Positions 38,790 to 48,803 of a stretch of 64,000 bases of DNA are shown here, one piece after another (positions within the stretch are counted from its first letter, which is position 1; each line of letters starts with the position of its first letter). The translations under genes and the position numbers were made by a program. Source of the stretch: Pseudomonadota bacterium (GTDB taxonomy: Bacteria; Desulfobacterota; Binatia; Binatales; Binataceae); NCBI GenBank assembly GCA_021323945.1, contig JAJPKA010000014.1, forward strand, positions 124,001-188,000. Reading direction: 5' to 3'. The notes below the pieces were generated by a model. It saw only the letters and a list, made by a program, of their open reading frames with translations. It did no database searches and was not told where the DNA came from.

Positions 38790-39221
38790 CTACTTACGCT
38801 TTGACTTGCGACCCTTGGCTGATGCAAGCGCCGTACGTCGGTGTGCAGCAGCGGTTCGCGCTTGACGAGAAAGGGCCTGATGCGAGCCAGCTTGGCGGCT
38901 TTCACGCTTAAGCGCCTTTTTGATCGCAGTTGATCTCTTTGACGATGGCGGGTGGGGGTGTTTGGCGGCTTCGCTGTCGCGCTCGGCCTTTCGGCTAGTC
39001 GCAGCCGAGGTCCGAGCAGGATCTGGCGGCGGCAACTTTATGCCCGCGCGACGCGCCTTTGACAACCCAATCGCTATCGCTTGCTTGGCGGAACGCGCCC
39101 CATGTTTACCTTTACGAAGGTGCTCAATTTCTTCACGAACGAACTCACCAGCCTGGGTTGTCGGCGCTTTACCTTTGGTCGCATCCTTGCGGGCGCGGCG
39201 TAACGTCTCTCGCTCGGGCAT
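38790..39221 (-). CDS. lysine/arginine/alanine-rich DUF6496-like protein
   Basis: A 143-residue, very basic protein. The first ~60 residues (KGKAPTTQAGEFVREEIEHL, then SAKQAIAIGLSKARRAG) match the DUF6496-type domain, a small helical module common in soil bacteria. The rest is a low-complexity Lys/Arg/Ala/Ser tail like histone H1 or AlgP tails, so nucleic-acid binding is a fair guess. The ATG at 39221 has AAGGAG 8 nt upstream, much better than the track start (39260). Confidence 0.75.
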   Translation of the reverse strand: MPERETLRRARKDATKGKAPTTQAGEFVREEIEHLRKGKHGARSAKQAIAIGLSKARRAGIKLPPPDPARTSAATSRKAERDSEAAKHPHPPSSKRSTAIKKALKRESRQAGSHQALSRQARTAAAHRRTALASAKGRKSKRK

Positions 39222-39347
39222 TTGTTTGCTCCTTGTCCGGATCAACGATTTTTTAGGCACCGGACGCAGTGATGAACTGCTCCTGGTGGAGCGACTCTAA
39301 TAGAGAAAGTGCAAACTCGATACCATAAATGGCTGCTCTGATTACGA

Positions 39348-40007
39348 TCAACGGACGTTTGAGCCAGAATTTAAAACGCACGCCCGTCGATAATCTTCGG
39401 GCGTGTTGACGTTTAGAAAGCTCCGAAGGTCGGAATCAAATCGCCGCAATTCGGCTTCTTCAGGCCTGTAAGCCGTTAGTGCCGCGGTTATCAGAGTGAG
39501 ACGACGTTCACCTGATGCCAGCTTCGCTTGGATTAGTGGGCCAGCAGCCGTCCGATAGAAGGCCAAAAGAGGCTGAGGCAAGCCGCCGACAGTCGGGATA
39601 ACGGCATCGAAGTCTTTCAACATCTCGTATAGACCCCGCACAAGTTCCATCTGAAGTAACGGCACGTCGCAGGAGCACACGAAAGCCGCGTCGCTTTGTA
39701 TCGCAGCAAGGCCACGCACGATTGCCACTGCGGCTCCCTCGTGAGGTCGTTCGTCGCGCAACAATCGGACCAAGGGCATGTTTCGCACGAGCGACTCGAT
39801 TGCAAAATTTTCAGACCGAGCCGGTGCCCCAATCAGGAGGATTTCATCAAAAGCAGTGGCGAGTTCACCGACGATGTTCTCCAGAATGGTGGCTGTGCCA
39901 AACCTCAAGGTCGCCTTGGGCTTGCCCATTCGGCGGCTTCGACCTCCGGCCAAAACAATCGCGCTAGCCCGGATCAAAGGCTGTTTGACGGATGACGCAG
40001 GACTCAC
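39348..40007 (-). CDS. mobA: molybdenum cofactor guanylyltransferase MobA
   Basis: A 219-residue nucleotidyltransferase that joins GMP to molybdopterin to give the MGD cofactor. The GTP-binding signature IVLAGGRSRRMGKPKATLRFG is complete, the metal-binding Asp is in VCSCDVPLL, and FLNVNTPEDY is the usual C-terminal end. It starts with a GTG. No other Mo-cofactor or molybdoenzyme gene is nearby. The sibling activity MocA (CTP) is a less likely reading. Confidence 0.9.
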   Translation of the reverse strand: MSPASSVKQPLIRASAIVLAGGRSRRMGKPKATLRFGTATILENIVGELATAFDEILLIGAPARSENFAIESLVRNMPLVRLLRDERPHEGAAVAIVRGLAAIQSDAAFVCSCDVPLLQMELVRGLYEMLKDFDAVIPTVGGLPQPLLAFYRTAAGPLIQAKLASGERRLTLITAALTAYRPEEAELRRFDSDLRSFLNVNTPEDYRRACVLNSGSNVR

Positions 40008-40142
40008 GAGCTCAACCGTCCCTAATGTGGCTCAGCCGGCTATCTTTGTAAGCCTAAGAAACATCTCGCATGTTTCCGCTCTTCAAGGAATATTGGGAGC
40101 CATGCGACCTCTCGACTTTGTGGCGATTCGCATGAGGCCGGT

Positions 40143-42839
40143 ATGCTGGGCTCGAAAGTGACGGTTAAGCGAACACCGCTTATTGCGCAGTATCTTAGCA
40201 TTAAGGAGAAAGTACCAGACGCTATCCTGTTTTTCCGGTTGGGCGACTTCTATGAAATGTTTTTCGAGGATGCCGAAATCGGGGCTCGCGTTCTCGATCT
40301 TCAGCTGACCTCGCGGTCAAAGGACGGCGCCCCACTGTGTGGCGTCCCGTACCATTCCGCCGAACCGTACATCGCCAAGCTGCTGAGAGCCGGCTATAAG
40401 GTTGCAATTTGCGAGCAAACCGGCCTGGAGGCGACGGCGGCTGAGACCAAGCTACAGACCGCTCGTGCCCATAGCGCAGAGGCAGCCGCAATGGACACGA
40501 AGCGTTTGCCAGCTGACCGACGGGCTGCGCTTGACAACAAAAGAACCGCTCTGCGCGGTCTGATGCCACGAAAAGTGGTGCGAATAATTACGCCCGGTAC
40601 CGTCGGCGAAGAAATGGTCCTGGTCGCAGACCAGAAGAATTTTCTGGTTGCGCTTGCCCCGGACGATAGGGATTGTGCACTGGCAGCAGTGGATGTTTCC
40701 ACCGGGGAATTTCTCATCACCAAGCTCGGGTTGCCGTTTGTGGCTGAAGAGCTGGCTCGTCTAAGTCCTCGCGAAATCATAATCCCACAGGATTCTCCGC
40801 CGATTCGTTCTATTTGCCTGAAGCTGAAGTTGCCGACCAGCGAACTATCCAGCGCTACTTATCAGGTCGATCGCGCACGCGAGGCTCTTAGTCGGCATTT
40901 CGGCGCCACCTACGACTTGGAGCCGCCATCAGTTTGTGCGGCCGGTGCAGCGGTTATTTACCTGGAAGACAACTTCGGCTCCGATCTGGCGCATCTTCGG
41001 CTACCGAGGTTGTACCGGGCGGCCGAATATATGCTGGTCGACGAGACTACTCGCCAGCATCTCGAACTAATTTCGTCCAGCGATGGCACCCGCGCCGGTT
41101 CCTTGCTTTCGATTCTCGACGAGACCTTGACCCCTGTCGGTGCTCGCACATTGGCTAACTGGATCGTCTACCCATTAATGAATCTGGAGGCTATCCGTGC
41201 GCGTCACGACGCCGTTGAAGAGCTATTCGAGAGCGACTTGAGCGGCGCGATGGCGGATGCGCTGAAGCGTATTGGTGACCTCGAACGCCTCGCCGGTCGG
41301 ATCGGCAGCCTCCGCGCCTCACCTCGGGATGTGCTGAAACTTGCGCGCGCGCTCGAAGCCACCATAACTCTGAAAGCAGTGGTCAGTACCAGTCGTAGTA
41401 AATTGCTTCAGGAAATCGCAGACCGACTTCGGCCTCAACCTGGCCTGATTCACCAGATAGACGCGATGCTCAGCGACGAGCCACCCGTCAACGTACGGGA
41501 TGGAGATACCATACGGCCTGGTTTCAACCCAGAAGTAGACGAACTGCGTACTCTGGCGCGCGATGCTCGCAGCGTAATCGCTCAGTTGGAAGCATCTGAA
41601 CGTGAACGCACTCGCATCCCATCACTTAAAATCAGATATAACCAGGTCTTCGGTTACTACATCGAGATCACCCGAGCATATCGCGAGCGCGTTCCCGCTG
41701 ACTACGAGCGCAAACAGACGCTGGTCGGAGCTGAGCGCTTTACGACCCCGAGTTTGAAAGAGCTGGAGCACAAGATCCTCAGCGCCGAAGCCGGGCTGAA
41801 AGAGCTCGAGGCACGGCTGTTTAACAAGTTGCTGCGTGAACTGGCTACCTATTGTGTCGCAATCGCCGATAGCGCGACCGCGGTGGGCGAATTCGATGCG
41901 CTCCGCTCGCTCGCGTTAGTCGCGCGCCGGCGTGGGTATGTACGTCCACAAGTTGACGCCGGCCTGGCACTTACCATCCGCGATGGCCGCCATGCGGTAC
42001 TCGAAGCCGGCATGAACCCTGGGGCATTCGTTCCTAATGACTTCGCGGCAGATCCCACAGAGCGTCAGCTGCTGCTGATCACCGGCCCCAACATGGCAGG
42101 CAAGTCCACTTACCTGCGCCAGCTCGCCCTGATTGTGATCATGGCTCAGATGGGAAGTTTTGTTCCTGCGACGGAGGCCCGGCTTGGCCTGACGGACCGG
42201 GTCCTAACACGTATCGGAGCTCGCGACGAGCTGCGCCGCGGAGAGTCCACCTTTATGGTCGAAATGCGAGAGACGGCGCGGCTGTTAGAAGGGTTAACCG
42301 AGCACAGCCTGCTGCTGCTCGATGAGGTGGGACGCGGCACGAGCACTTTCGATGGGCTGGCAATAGCTTGGGCGATTGCAGAGTACTTGCATGATTCGAC
42401 GCAAGCTAAAGTGGTTTTTGCCACTCATTTTCATGAACTGACAGAGCTTGCGCGGACTCGTCCCCGCGTCAAGAATCTCAGCATGGCGGTGCGGGAGTGG
42501 GGTGACGAGGTAATCTTTTTGCGGCGTGTCGTCGAGGGTGCCGCCAGCCGCAGTTATGGAATCGAGGTCGCGCGCCTGGCGGGACTACCCGCCACGGTAA
42601 TCGCGCGCGCCCGGGAAATTCTTAACAACCTTGAACGGGAACAGTTGGACGAGAGTGGCAGGGCGCGCCTGGCCCGACCGCGCAGCCGCGGGGACGCAAC
42701 GCAACTGAATCTGTTTGCTCCGATCGAGTCTCGTCTCGTTAGCGAACTGCTGGCGCTTGACGTTGAAAGGATGACGCCGGTCGCGGCGCTAAACACACTT
42801 GCCACGCTGATTGAGCGCCTGCGGCGAGAGAAACGGTAG
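40143..42839 (+). CDS. mutS: DNA mismatch repair protein MutS
   Basis: An 898-residue mismatch-binding ATPase. The mismatch-recognition domain has FFRLGDFYEMFFEDA; the connector, lever and clamp domains follow; the ATPase has Walker A LITGPNMAGKSTYLRQ, the signature region RRGESTFMVEM and Walker B SLLLLDEVGRGTSTFDGLAIA. After CEQTG there are about 38 extra, Ala/Arg/Lys-rich residues before VRIITPGT compared with usual MutS proteins. GAGG precedes the ATG by 5 nt. It leads the mutS-amiC-glnD run, with amiC 8 bp downstream; mutL is not here. Confidence 0.96.
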   Translation: MLGSKVTVKRTPLIAQYLSIKEKVPDAILFFRLGDFYEMFFEDAEIGARVLDLQLTSRSKDGAPLCGVPYHSAEPYIAKLLRAGYKVAICEQTGLEATAAETKLQTARAHSAEAAAMDTKRLPADRRAALDNKRTALRGLMPRKVVRIITPGTVGEEMVLVADQKNFLVALAPDDRDCALAAVDVSTGEFLITKLGLPFVAEELARLSPREIIIPQDSPPIRSICLKLKLPTSELSSATYQVDRAREALSRHFGATYDLEPPSVCAAGAAVIYLEDNFGSDLAHLRLPRLYRAAEYMLVDETTRQHLELISSSDGTRAGSLLSILDETLTPVGARTLANWIVYPLMNLEAIRARHDAVEELFESDLSGAMADALKRIGDLERLAGRIGSLRASPRDVLKLARALEATITLKAVVSTSRSKLLQEIADRLRPQPGLIHQIDAMLSDEPPVNVRDGDTIRPGFNPEVDELRTLARDARSVIAQLEASERERTRIPSLKIRYNQVFGYYIEITRAYRERVPADYERKQTLVGAERFTTPSLKELEHKILSAEAGLKELEARLFNKLLRELATYCVAIADSATAVGEFDALRSLALVARRRGYVRPQVDAGLALTIRDGRHAVLEAGMNPGAFVPNDFAADPTERQLLLITGPNMAGKSTYLRQLALIVIMAQMGSFVPATEARLGLTDRVLTRIGARDELRRGESTFMVEMRETARLLEGLTEHSLLLLDEVGRGTSTFDGLAIAWAIAEYLHDSTQAKVVFATHFHELTELARTRPRVKNLSMAVREWGDEVIFLRRVVEGAASRSYGIEVARLAGLPATVIARAREILNNLEREQLDESGRARLARPRSRGDATQLNLFAPIESRLVSELLALDVERMTPVAALNTLATLIERLRREKR

Positions 42840-42847
42840 GCCACGCC

Positions 42848-44299
42848 GTGAGCGAAGCGATCCAGACCAAGGCTCGGACATTTGTTAACGGGTTTTGTGC
42901 TCACGCTCTTGGCGTATTACGTCTCCTGAGTATTGCCGCTGCTCTTGTGCGGGTTGACCCCGCCGATGCTGCAACCATAGACAGGTGTTCCCTCCAGTCG
43001 ATTGGCGACGTGTGTGAACTCGAATGTCACATGCAAGGAAACCCTCCTAAGTGGCACATAGAGACGCACGGTCAGGAGCTCTGGGTGGACCTTCGGCACT
43101 CACGCGTAAGTCCCACGATGGTTCCCCTGGCAGCAACGGGTTCGTCCGTCCTTAGCCACGTCACCATTCGTGAACTCGAGCGTGGTCGGGTCCGGCTCGC
43201 CATCCGAGTCCGGGGAGAGGTCGATTACGCCTTAGCGGAAATGCCACAGGTGTTAGTAGTGAGGTTGGCGATATCTGGTCGGGAACCGAATTTAGCTGAG
43301 CCGTTGTTGCGCGAGCTCGAGCGCACGCGTCGATTGTCCGCGACCCAGCCCGGGTCAAGATCCAGAACTGACCATGCGGTCCCTGGGAGGGCCGGCGCAA
43401 CTGAGCAGAGTCTCGAAATGCCAACGGCGACGCCGTTACTGAATCGGCCGGCAACGACGCAATGGACCCGTGCCACGCTCAGTTTGAATTCCCCACCAAT
43501 TCCCCCGAACCGCCCTGCGGATGCAACTTCCTCTCGCCCCGAGATGCTGGCAACTGTACAGCAGCCCACCAGTGACACCAGCGCCCTTGCGGGGTTTGGC
43601 TCTCATGAAAGGCCCACGGTTATGATTGACCCGGGGCATGGCGGTTTCGACCCGGGCGCGCGATCGGTCGATGGCGTCAGCGAGAAAACTATTGCGCTGG
43701 TTATCGCGCGGCGGCTGGCTGCTGCGCTAAGCGCACGAGGGGTCAACGCGGAACTGACGCGAAACGATGATACCTTTGTCAGCCTCGGCCAACGCACACG
43801 TCTGGCCAACCACGCTCATGCGGATTTATTTGTTTCAATCCACCTCAATTCGGGTCCGGATCGCGAGACCAGCGGCATTGAGACCTATTACTTGAACAAC
43901 ACGACCGACCGCGCGACCATTCGGCTGGCGCAGATTGAAAACGGCACGGACTATGGCGCCGGTAGTCAGCCCAACCTAGACTACATCCTGGCGAATCTGC
44001 AGCAGGATTATAAGGCGCACGAATCCGCGTCGCTCGCGCGCATGATCGAGTCCGAGGTTCCGGCCAGCGTCAATGCTATTATGGGCACAAAACTAAGATC
44101 TTTGGGGGCCAAAAGAGGCCCTTTCTACGTACTGGTCGGTGCGGAGATGCCGTCGGTGTTAATCGAGTGCGGTTTTCTCTCCAATCCCCGAGAAGTACAA
44201 TTCCTGGTTAACCCGGATTATCAACAAGCCCTAGCTGATGGAATCGCTGCTGCCATACTGCGCTACTTTAGCGCCGACGCGGCGGTGGGAAATCTGTGA
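42848..44299 (+). CDS. amiC: N-acetylmuramoyl-L-alanine amidase with AMIN domain (AmiC-like)
   Basis: A 483-residue periplasmic cell-wall hydrolase that cuts the bond between muramic acid and the peptide stem. It has a hydrophobic leader, an AMIN targeting domain (WVDLRHSRVSPTMV) near residues 40-140, a Pro/Thr-rich linker, and a C-terminal zinc amidase_3 domain with MIDPGHGGFDPGA, VSIHLNSGP, and the catalytic Glu in SVLIECGFLSNPREV. Starts with GTG 8 bp after mutS; its stop overlaps the glnD start. The role is daughter-cell separation by family analogy. Confidence 0.93.
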   Translation: MSEAIQTKARTFVNGFCAHALGVLRLLSIAAALVRVDPADAATIDRCSLQSIGDVCELECHMQGNPPKWHIETHGQELWVDLRHSRVSPTMVPLAATGSSVLSHVTIRELERGRVRLAIRVRGEVDYALAEMPQVLVVRLAISGREPNLAEPLLRELERTRRLSATQPGSRSRTDHAVPGRAGATEQSLEMPTATPLLNRPATTQWTRATLSLNSPPIPPNRPADATSSRPEMLATVQQPTSDTSALAGFGSHERPTVMIDPGHGGFDPGARSVDGVSEKTIALVIARRLAAALSARGVNAELTRNDDTFVSLGQRTRLANHAHADLFVSIHLNSGPDRETSGIETYYLNNTTDRATIRLAQIENGTDYGAGSQPNLDYILANLQQDYKAHESASLARMIESEVPASVNAIMGTKLRSLGAKRGPFYVLVGAEMPSVLIECGFLSNPREVQFLVNPDYQQALADGIAAAILRYFSADAAVGNL

Positions 44300-47052
44300 A
44301 CGCACCCCCACAGGCGGAAGCAGCTGAGATCGAATCGGCAATCGTGCAGGCCTTGCTTGCCGGCACTCGTCCAGGAGATCTGGCGCGCGAATATGTCAAG
44401 AGCAAACGCGCGGAGCTGTTTGAGCGGCACCAGGCCGGAGCGGGGGGGCTCGAAATTGTTCACGATTTTGCGGCGGCGATGGACCGTCTGCTGGGAGCGC
44501 TGTTCACTTATGCGGACAAAAGCCAGGCAAAGCGCTTTCCGCGCCTCCATCAGCGCCTAACGGTTATTGCACGCGGTGGGTACGGACGTGCTGAACTGAA
44601 TCCATACTCTGATATCGACCTTCTGTTCCTCCACGACTACAAACCGGGTCCCTATCTCGAAGTGGTAACCGAGACCATGCTGCATGCGCTGTGGGATGCC
44701 GGTTTGGTCATTGGTTATTCGGTTCGCAACGTTGCCGAGAGCATCAAGATGGCGGCCGCGGATCTTAAGGAAAAAACCGCCATTCTGGACGCACGTTTCC
44801 TCGCTGGCGATGAGGAGCTCTATCGGCGATTTGAGCATTCACTAATCAGCGAAGTACTCAATCGGGACCAGCAGAGCTTCTTCCGAGCCAAGCTGGAAGA
44901 GAGCCGCGAGCGCCACAAACACTACGGCGATTCGGTTTATTTGCTTGAACCTCAATTGAAAGAGGGCGAAGGCGGTCTGCGCGACCTACACACCGCCCTG
45001 TGGCTGGCCAAGGTCAAGTACAAGGTTCAGTCATTGGGTGAGCTGGTACAGCGCGCGATCATCACTCAACCCGAACTGCAGGAGGTAACGGAGGCGCAGG
45101 ATTTCCTGCTCAGGCTGCGCAATGCACTGCATTTCCTCAGCCAACGTCACACCGATCAGCTCACGTTCGAGTTCCAGGAACAGATCGCCCCGAGCCTCGG
45201 CTTCAGGGAGATCGACGGGCTGCCCGCCAGTGCCCACTTGATGCGAGCATATTATCAGCAGGCAAGCGCGATTTTGCGCTTCTCGGAGGGACTGATTGCG
45301 CGGGTGACCGATGATTTAGCAGCGTCGCGTTTCTTTCGTCGGGTGCCCGGCAGACAAATTCGGCCCGGCGTCCTGATTCAGGGACGCGTTCTGGGAATTG
45401 CCGACTCCCAGCTATTCAGACGCGAGCCCATCAATCTTATTACGATTTTCGCCGATTGCCAGGCTCACGGCGTCGAGCTTTCCGGCAATACTTACCAGCT
45501 GATCCGCGACAATCTCGGGCTGATTGACGACCAGATGCGCCAAATGCCCGAGGTGGGCGCCGCTCTGATGAATATTCTAGCGACGCGTAACCGGGTTGCT
45601 GACACGTTGGAAGCAATGCACAGGGCGGGCGTGTTAGGCGCCTTAATTCCCGAATTCGGCAACCTCTACGCTCGCGTCCTCCATGACCTCTATCATATCT
45701 ACACCGTCGACCGGCATTCGCTGGCAGCAGTGCGCGAATTGGAAAAGCTGCGGGCCGGTGAGTTTAAAGACAGCAATCCGCTGCTCACTGAGGTCGCCCG
45801 CGAATACGATGCTCTGCCGCTCGTTTTTCTTGCCCTGCTTCTACACGATATCGGCAAGGGGCATGGTCACGACCATCATGAGCGCGGCGCTCTGCTTGCC
45901 ACCGACGTCTGCCGGCGACTGGGGCGCAACAGCGAGGAAACCGACTTGGTGCGGTTCCTGGTGCACGAGCATCTGACGATGTCGCAGGTGGCGCAAAAGG
46001 GCGATGTCAATGACGATCGCACGGTGGCGGACTTTGCCCGTTTGGTCGGCTCGATCGATCGGCTCAAGGCCTTGTATCTGCTCACTTTCGCCGACATGCG
46101 CGCGGTGGCGCCCAGTGTTTACAACAATTGGCGCGACATGCTTCTGAGCGACCTTTACATGAAAACCCTCAGGGTGCTGGAGCACGGTGATCGAGAGGCG
46201 GTTGATCCCGAGCGGCGACTGGCTTTGGTCAAGATGGGGGTTCGGGCACGGCTCTGCGCCAGCGGCGCGCGCTCGCAGGAAATTTCGAACTTTCTTAACC
46301 TGATGCCAGAACGCTACTTCTTGACGGTGCCCGAAACTGACATTGCCACGCATTTTGAGGTAATGCGGGCATTTAACGAGAAGCGCCTAGTCTGCCGCCA
46401 TCGACATTTCCCGGATCGCGAGTTCAGCGAGTTTATCGTGGTGACCACCGATGAACCCGGGCTTTTTTGTAAGATCGCCGGCGTCCTCACCGCTAACTAC
46501 CTCAATATCCTCTCCGCCCGCATCACAACGCGTGCTGACGCTGTCGCGCTCGATGTCTTCCACGTCTCTCATTTGCAAGGGGCGCAAACCTTGGCGATGG
46601 AAGAAGACAGATGGCTTCGAGTGGAGCACGACCTCGAACGCGTTCTTAAGGGCGAGCAGGAGATAGCCGACTTGGTCGCCAGCACTCAACGCTCGCGCCT
46701 TGGCGGGCGAAAATTCGTCCGCCGGGTACCGACCGAGATAACGATTGACAATCGCTCATCGGAAAAATTCACGGTCGTCGACGTGTTCACGCAGGACCGC
46801 GTTGGGCTGCTGTTCGCCGTCACCTACGCACTTTTTCAGCTGGGTTACATCATTCATCTAGCCCGGATCTCGACCAACGCGGACCAGGCGTTGGACGTGT
46901 TCTATATCAGCGACCGCGCTGGTCAGAAGATCGTCGAGATCGAGCGGATGAAAGCCCTGCGGTCAGCCCTGCTTGAGCGGCTCGAAGAAGAACCGCTTAA
47001 CTCGCAAAGCTATAGCGACCGCTCGATCGCGGGGAACTCCGAAGCCGGCTAA
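44296..47052 (+). CDS. glnD: [protein-PII] uridylyltransferase / uridylyl-removing enzyme
   Basis: A 918-residue bifunctional nitrogen sensor that uridylylates PII proteins when nitrogen is short and removes UMP when glutamine is high. Domains in order: nucleotidyltransferase with GGYGRAELNPYSDIDLLFLHD, the GlnD helical linker, an HD hydrolase with LLHDIGKGHGHDH, and two C-terminal ACT domains (FCKIAGVLTANYLNILSARI and VGLLFAVTYALFQLGYIIHL). The start is a GTG overlapping the amiC stop by 4 bp. No PII gene (glnB/glnK) is in the window. Confidence 0.95.
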   Translation: MNAPPQAEAAEIESAIVQALLAGTRPGDLAREYVKSKRAELFERHQAGAGGLEIVHDFAAAMDRLLGALFTYADKSQAKRFPRLHQRLTVIARGGYGRAELNPYSDIDLLFLHDYKPGPYLEVVTETMLHALWDAGLVIGYSVRNVAESIKMAAADLKEKTAILDARFLAGDEELYRRFEHSLISEVLNRDQQSFFRAKLEESRERHKHYGDSVYLLEPQLKEGEGGLRDLHTALWLAKVKYKVQSLGELVQRAIITQPELQEVTEAQDFLLRLRNALHFLSQRHTDQLTFEFQEQIAPSLGFREIDGLPASAHLMRAYYQQASAILRFSEGLIARVTDDLAASRFFRRVPGRQIRPGVLIQGRVLGIADSQLFRREPINLITIFADCQAHGVELSGNTYQLIRDNLGLIDDQMRQMPEVGAALMNILATRNRVADTLEAMHRAGVLGALIPEFGNLYARVLHDLYHIYTVDRHSLAAVRELEKLRAGEFKDSNPLLTEVAREYDALPLVFLALLLHDIGKGHGHDHHERGALLATDVCRRLGRNSEETDLVRFLVHEHLTMSQVAQKGDVNDDRTVADFARLVGSIDRLKALYLLTFADMRAVAPSVYNNWRDMLLSDLYMKTLRVLEHGDREAVDPERRLALVKMGVRARLCASGARSQEISNFLNLMPERYFLTVPETDIATHFEVMRAFNEKRLVCRHRHFPDREFSEFIVVTTDEPGLFCKIAGVLTANYLNILSARITTRADAVALDVFHVSHLQGAQTLAMEEDRWLRVEHDLERVLKGEQEIADLVASTQRSRLGGRKFVRRVPTEITIDNRSSEKFTVVDVFTQDRVGLLFAVTYALFQLGYIIHLARISTNADQALDVFYISDRAGQKIVEIERMKALRSALLERLEEEPLNSQSYSDRSIAGNSEAG

Positions 47053-47095
47053 TTGTTGGACGCGAGAGGCGGTCATAGTTCTGGGACGGTGGAGC

Positions 47096-48118
47096 GTGGA
47101 TTTGGTGGCGGATGAAAAAGGACCGGCCGGCGAATGGGATCGGCTCATTGATCAATATCTGATTCGGCAGACGGTCGAGCGCGGCTTGAGTCGCAATTCG
47201 CTCGAGGCCTATGCTCGCGACCTGAAGGATTTCCAGAACTTTTGCGGTAGGCACCACATAGCGGTAAAGGACCTCGACCGCCGGGTGATCACGGCTTATC
47301 TGGAAGACCTGGCGGCGCGCATGTTCGCGGCAGCGAGCCAGCGCCGCCGCCTGGCTGCCGTTCGCGGGTTCGTTCGTGACTTAATCGAACAAGGTGTTCT
47401 GGACCACGATCCCTGCCGCAGCCTTAAGCTTCGTCCACACGAGCGCGCTCTGCCTCGCACTCTGAGTCCCAAAGATATTGAGTTGCTTCTGGAGGCGATT
47501 GATGGACGTACGCTACGCGGGTTGCGAGACCGTGCGATGCTCGAAGTGGCGTACGGCTGCGGGCTCCGTGTTTCAGAATTGGTCGGCCTGCGATTGGACC
47601 AGGTAGATCTCGCCGCCAAAGTTCTGATTGTTTTCGGCAAAGGCGGCAAAGAACGAGTCGTACCGCTCGGGGCAGCGGCCGTCAGAGCGATAACGACCTA
47701 TCTGGCCGCGCGTCGGAAAATGGTGCAAGCGCGCGCGCCAGCCGACCGAGGCCGTAAAACGGATCCGGTGCTGCGCCCCACTTCGGCGCTGTTCATCACC
47801 CGATTAGGGCGCCCGATGACACGTCAGGGCTTCTTCAAGGCTCTCAAAGGATGGGCCGCATCTGACGAACGACTGTCCTGGATAACACCCCATACGCTGC
47901 GGCATTGCTTCGCTACTCACCTGTTGGAAGGAGGTGCGGATTTGCGCGCGGTACAGGAGATGCTGGGCCATAGTGATATATCCACTACGCAGCTCTATAC
48001 TCATTTATCTCGGGCACAATTGCGCAAGGTCCACCGTACGTATCATCCGCGAAGTCGCAGCAGCGGGTTAAAGCCCGTCCCGGGGCACAGTTGTCCGACC
48101 GGCGGTGGGCGCGAGTGA
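47096..48118 (+). CDS. xerD: site-specific tyrosine recombinase, XerD-like
   Basis: About 340 residues. An N-terminal SAM-like core-binding domain (LIDQYLIRQTVERGLSRNSL) precedes the catalytic domain with Arg in CGLRVSELVGL, the Lys hairpin GKGGKERVVPLG, HTLRHCFATHLLEGGADLR, LGHSDISTTQLYTHL (His and nucleophile Tyr). GADLR and LGHSDISTTQ favour XerD over XerC. It resolves chromosome dimers at dif with a partner. The track start (46973) overlaps glnD; GTG codons at 47096 or 47105 (GGAG at 10 nt) are the realistic starts. Confidence 0.92.
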   Translation: MDLVADEKGPAGEWDRLIDQYLIRQTVERGLSRNSLEAYARDLKDFQNFCGRHHIAVKDLDRRVITAYLEDLAARMFAAASQRRRLAAVRGFVRDLIEQGVLDHDPCRSLKLRPHERALPRTLSPKDIELLLEAIDGRTLRGLRDRAMLEVAYGCGLRVSELVGLRLDQVDLAAKVLIVFGKGGKERVVPLGAAAVRAITTYLAARRKMVQARAPADRGRKTDPVLRPTSALFITRLGRPMTRQGFFKALKGWAASDERLSWITPHTLRHCFATHLLEGGADLRAVQEMLGHSDISTTQLYTHLSRAQLRKVHRTYHPRSRSSGLKPVPGHSCPTGGGRE

Positions 48119-48145
48119 TGACTGACCCGCGGTGAGCAACCGTCG

Positions 48146-48796
48146 ATGACGAGAACCGATAGCCTGAAACTTTGCGCAACGATCCTTATATGGGGAATAC
48201 CCACGGTTATAGCCATTGTCTTTCATGAGGTGATGCATGGCAGAGTGGCACTGGCTTTCGGCGATAATACCGCAGCCGACGCGGGGCGGCTCAGCTTTAA
48301 TCCGCTCAAGCACATCGACCCGTTCGGCACCATTGGCTTGCCAGCGCTGCTGATTTTCCTAAACCTGCCCGTGTTCGGTTATGCCAAGCCCGTACCGGTC
48401 GACTTTCGCCGCCTCTATCCGAAACGACTGGGAATGGTGGCGGTGGCAGCAGCCGGGCCGCTCACCAACCTGACTCTGGCCGTTGTTAGCGCGATCCTTT
48501 TCCATTTTCTGGCTAACCTGTCTTCGACCACTCTGACTGCCTACTTCGTGTCCCGGCTGTTGTCAGTGTCAGTTGGTGTCAACGTGATGTTGGCGTTTTT
48601 CAATCTATTGCCGTTATTACCACTGGACGGTGGGCGAGTGTTGGTTGGGGTGATGCCTCCAATGTGGGCGCACATATACGCGCGGCTGGAGCGCTACGGC
48701 TTTGTCCTGCTGTTTTTGTTGCTCTACACAGATTGGTTTGAACAGCTAATCTCGCCGATTATCGGGACTATGACGCGGGTCTTACTACGCCTGTAG
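48146..48796 (+). CDS. site-2 protease family (M50) membrane zinc metalloprotease
   Basis: A 216-residue, mostly hydrophobic protein with about five to six membrane segments. The zinc site is HEVMH (HExxH) in helix 1 and the third ligand is in LLPLDGGRVL; NPLKHIDPFGTI and FGYAKPVPVD are typical of the short M50B group without PDZ domains. Substrate unknown; relatives are often found beside scpA-scpB, as here. GGTGAG lies 9 nt before the ATG. Confidence 0.9.
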   Translation: MTRTDSLKLCATILIWGIPTVIAIVFHEVMHGRVALAFGDNTAADAGRLSFNPLKHIDPFGTIGLPALLIFLNLPVFGYAKPVPVDFRRLYPKRLGMVAVAAAGPLTNLTLAVVSAILFHFLANLSSTTLTAYFVSRLLSVSVGVNVMLAFFNLLPLLPLDGGRVLVGVMPPMWAHIYARLERYGFVLLFLLLYTDWFEQLISPIIGTMTRVLLRL

Positions 48797-48803
48797 AGTG
48801 ATT

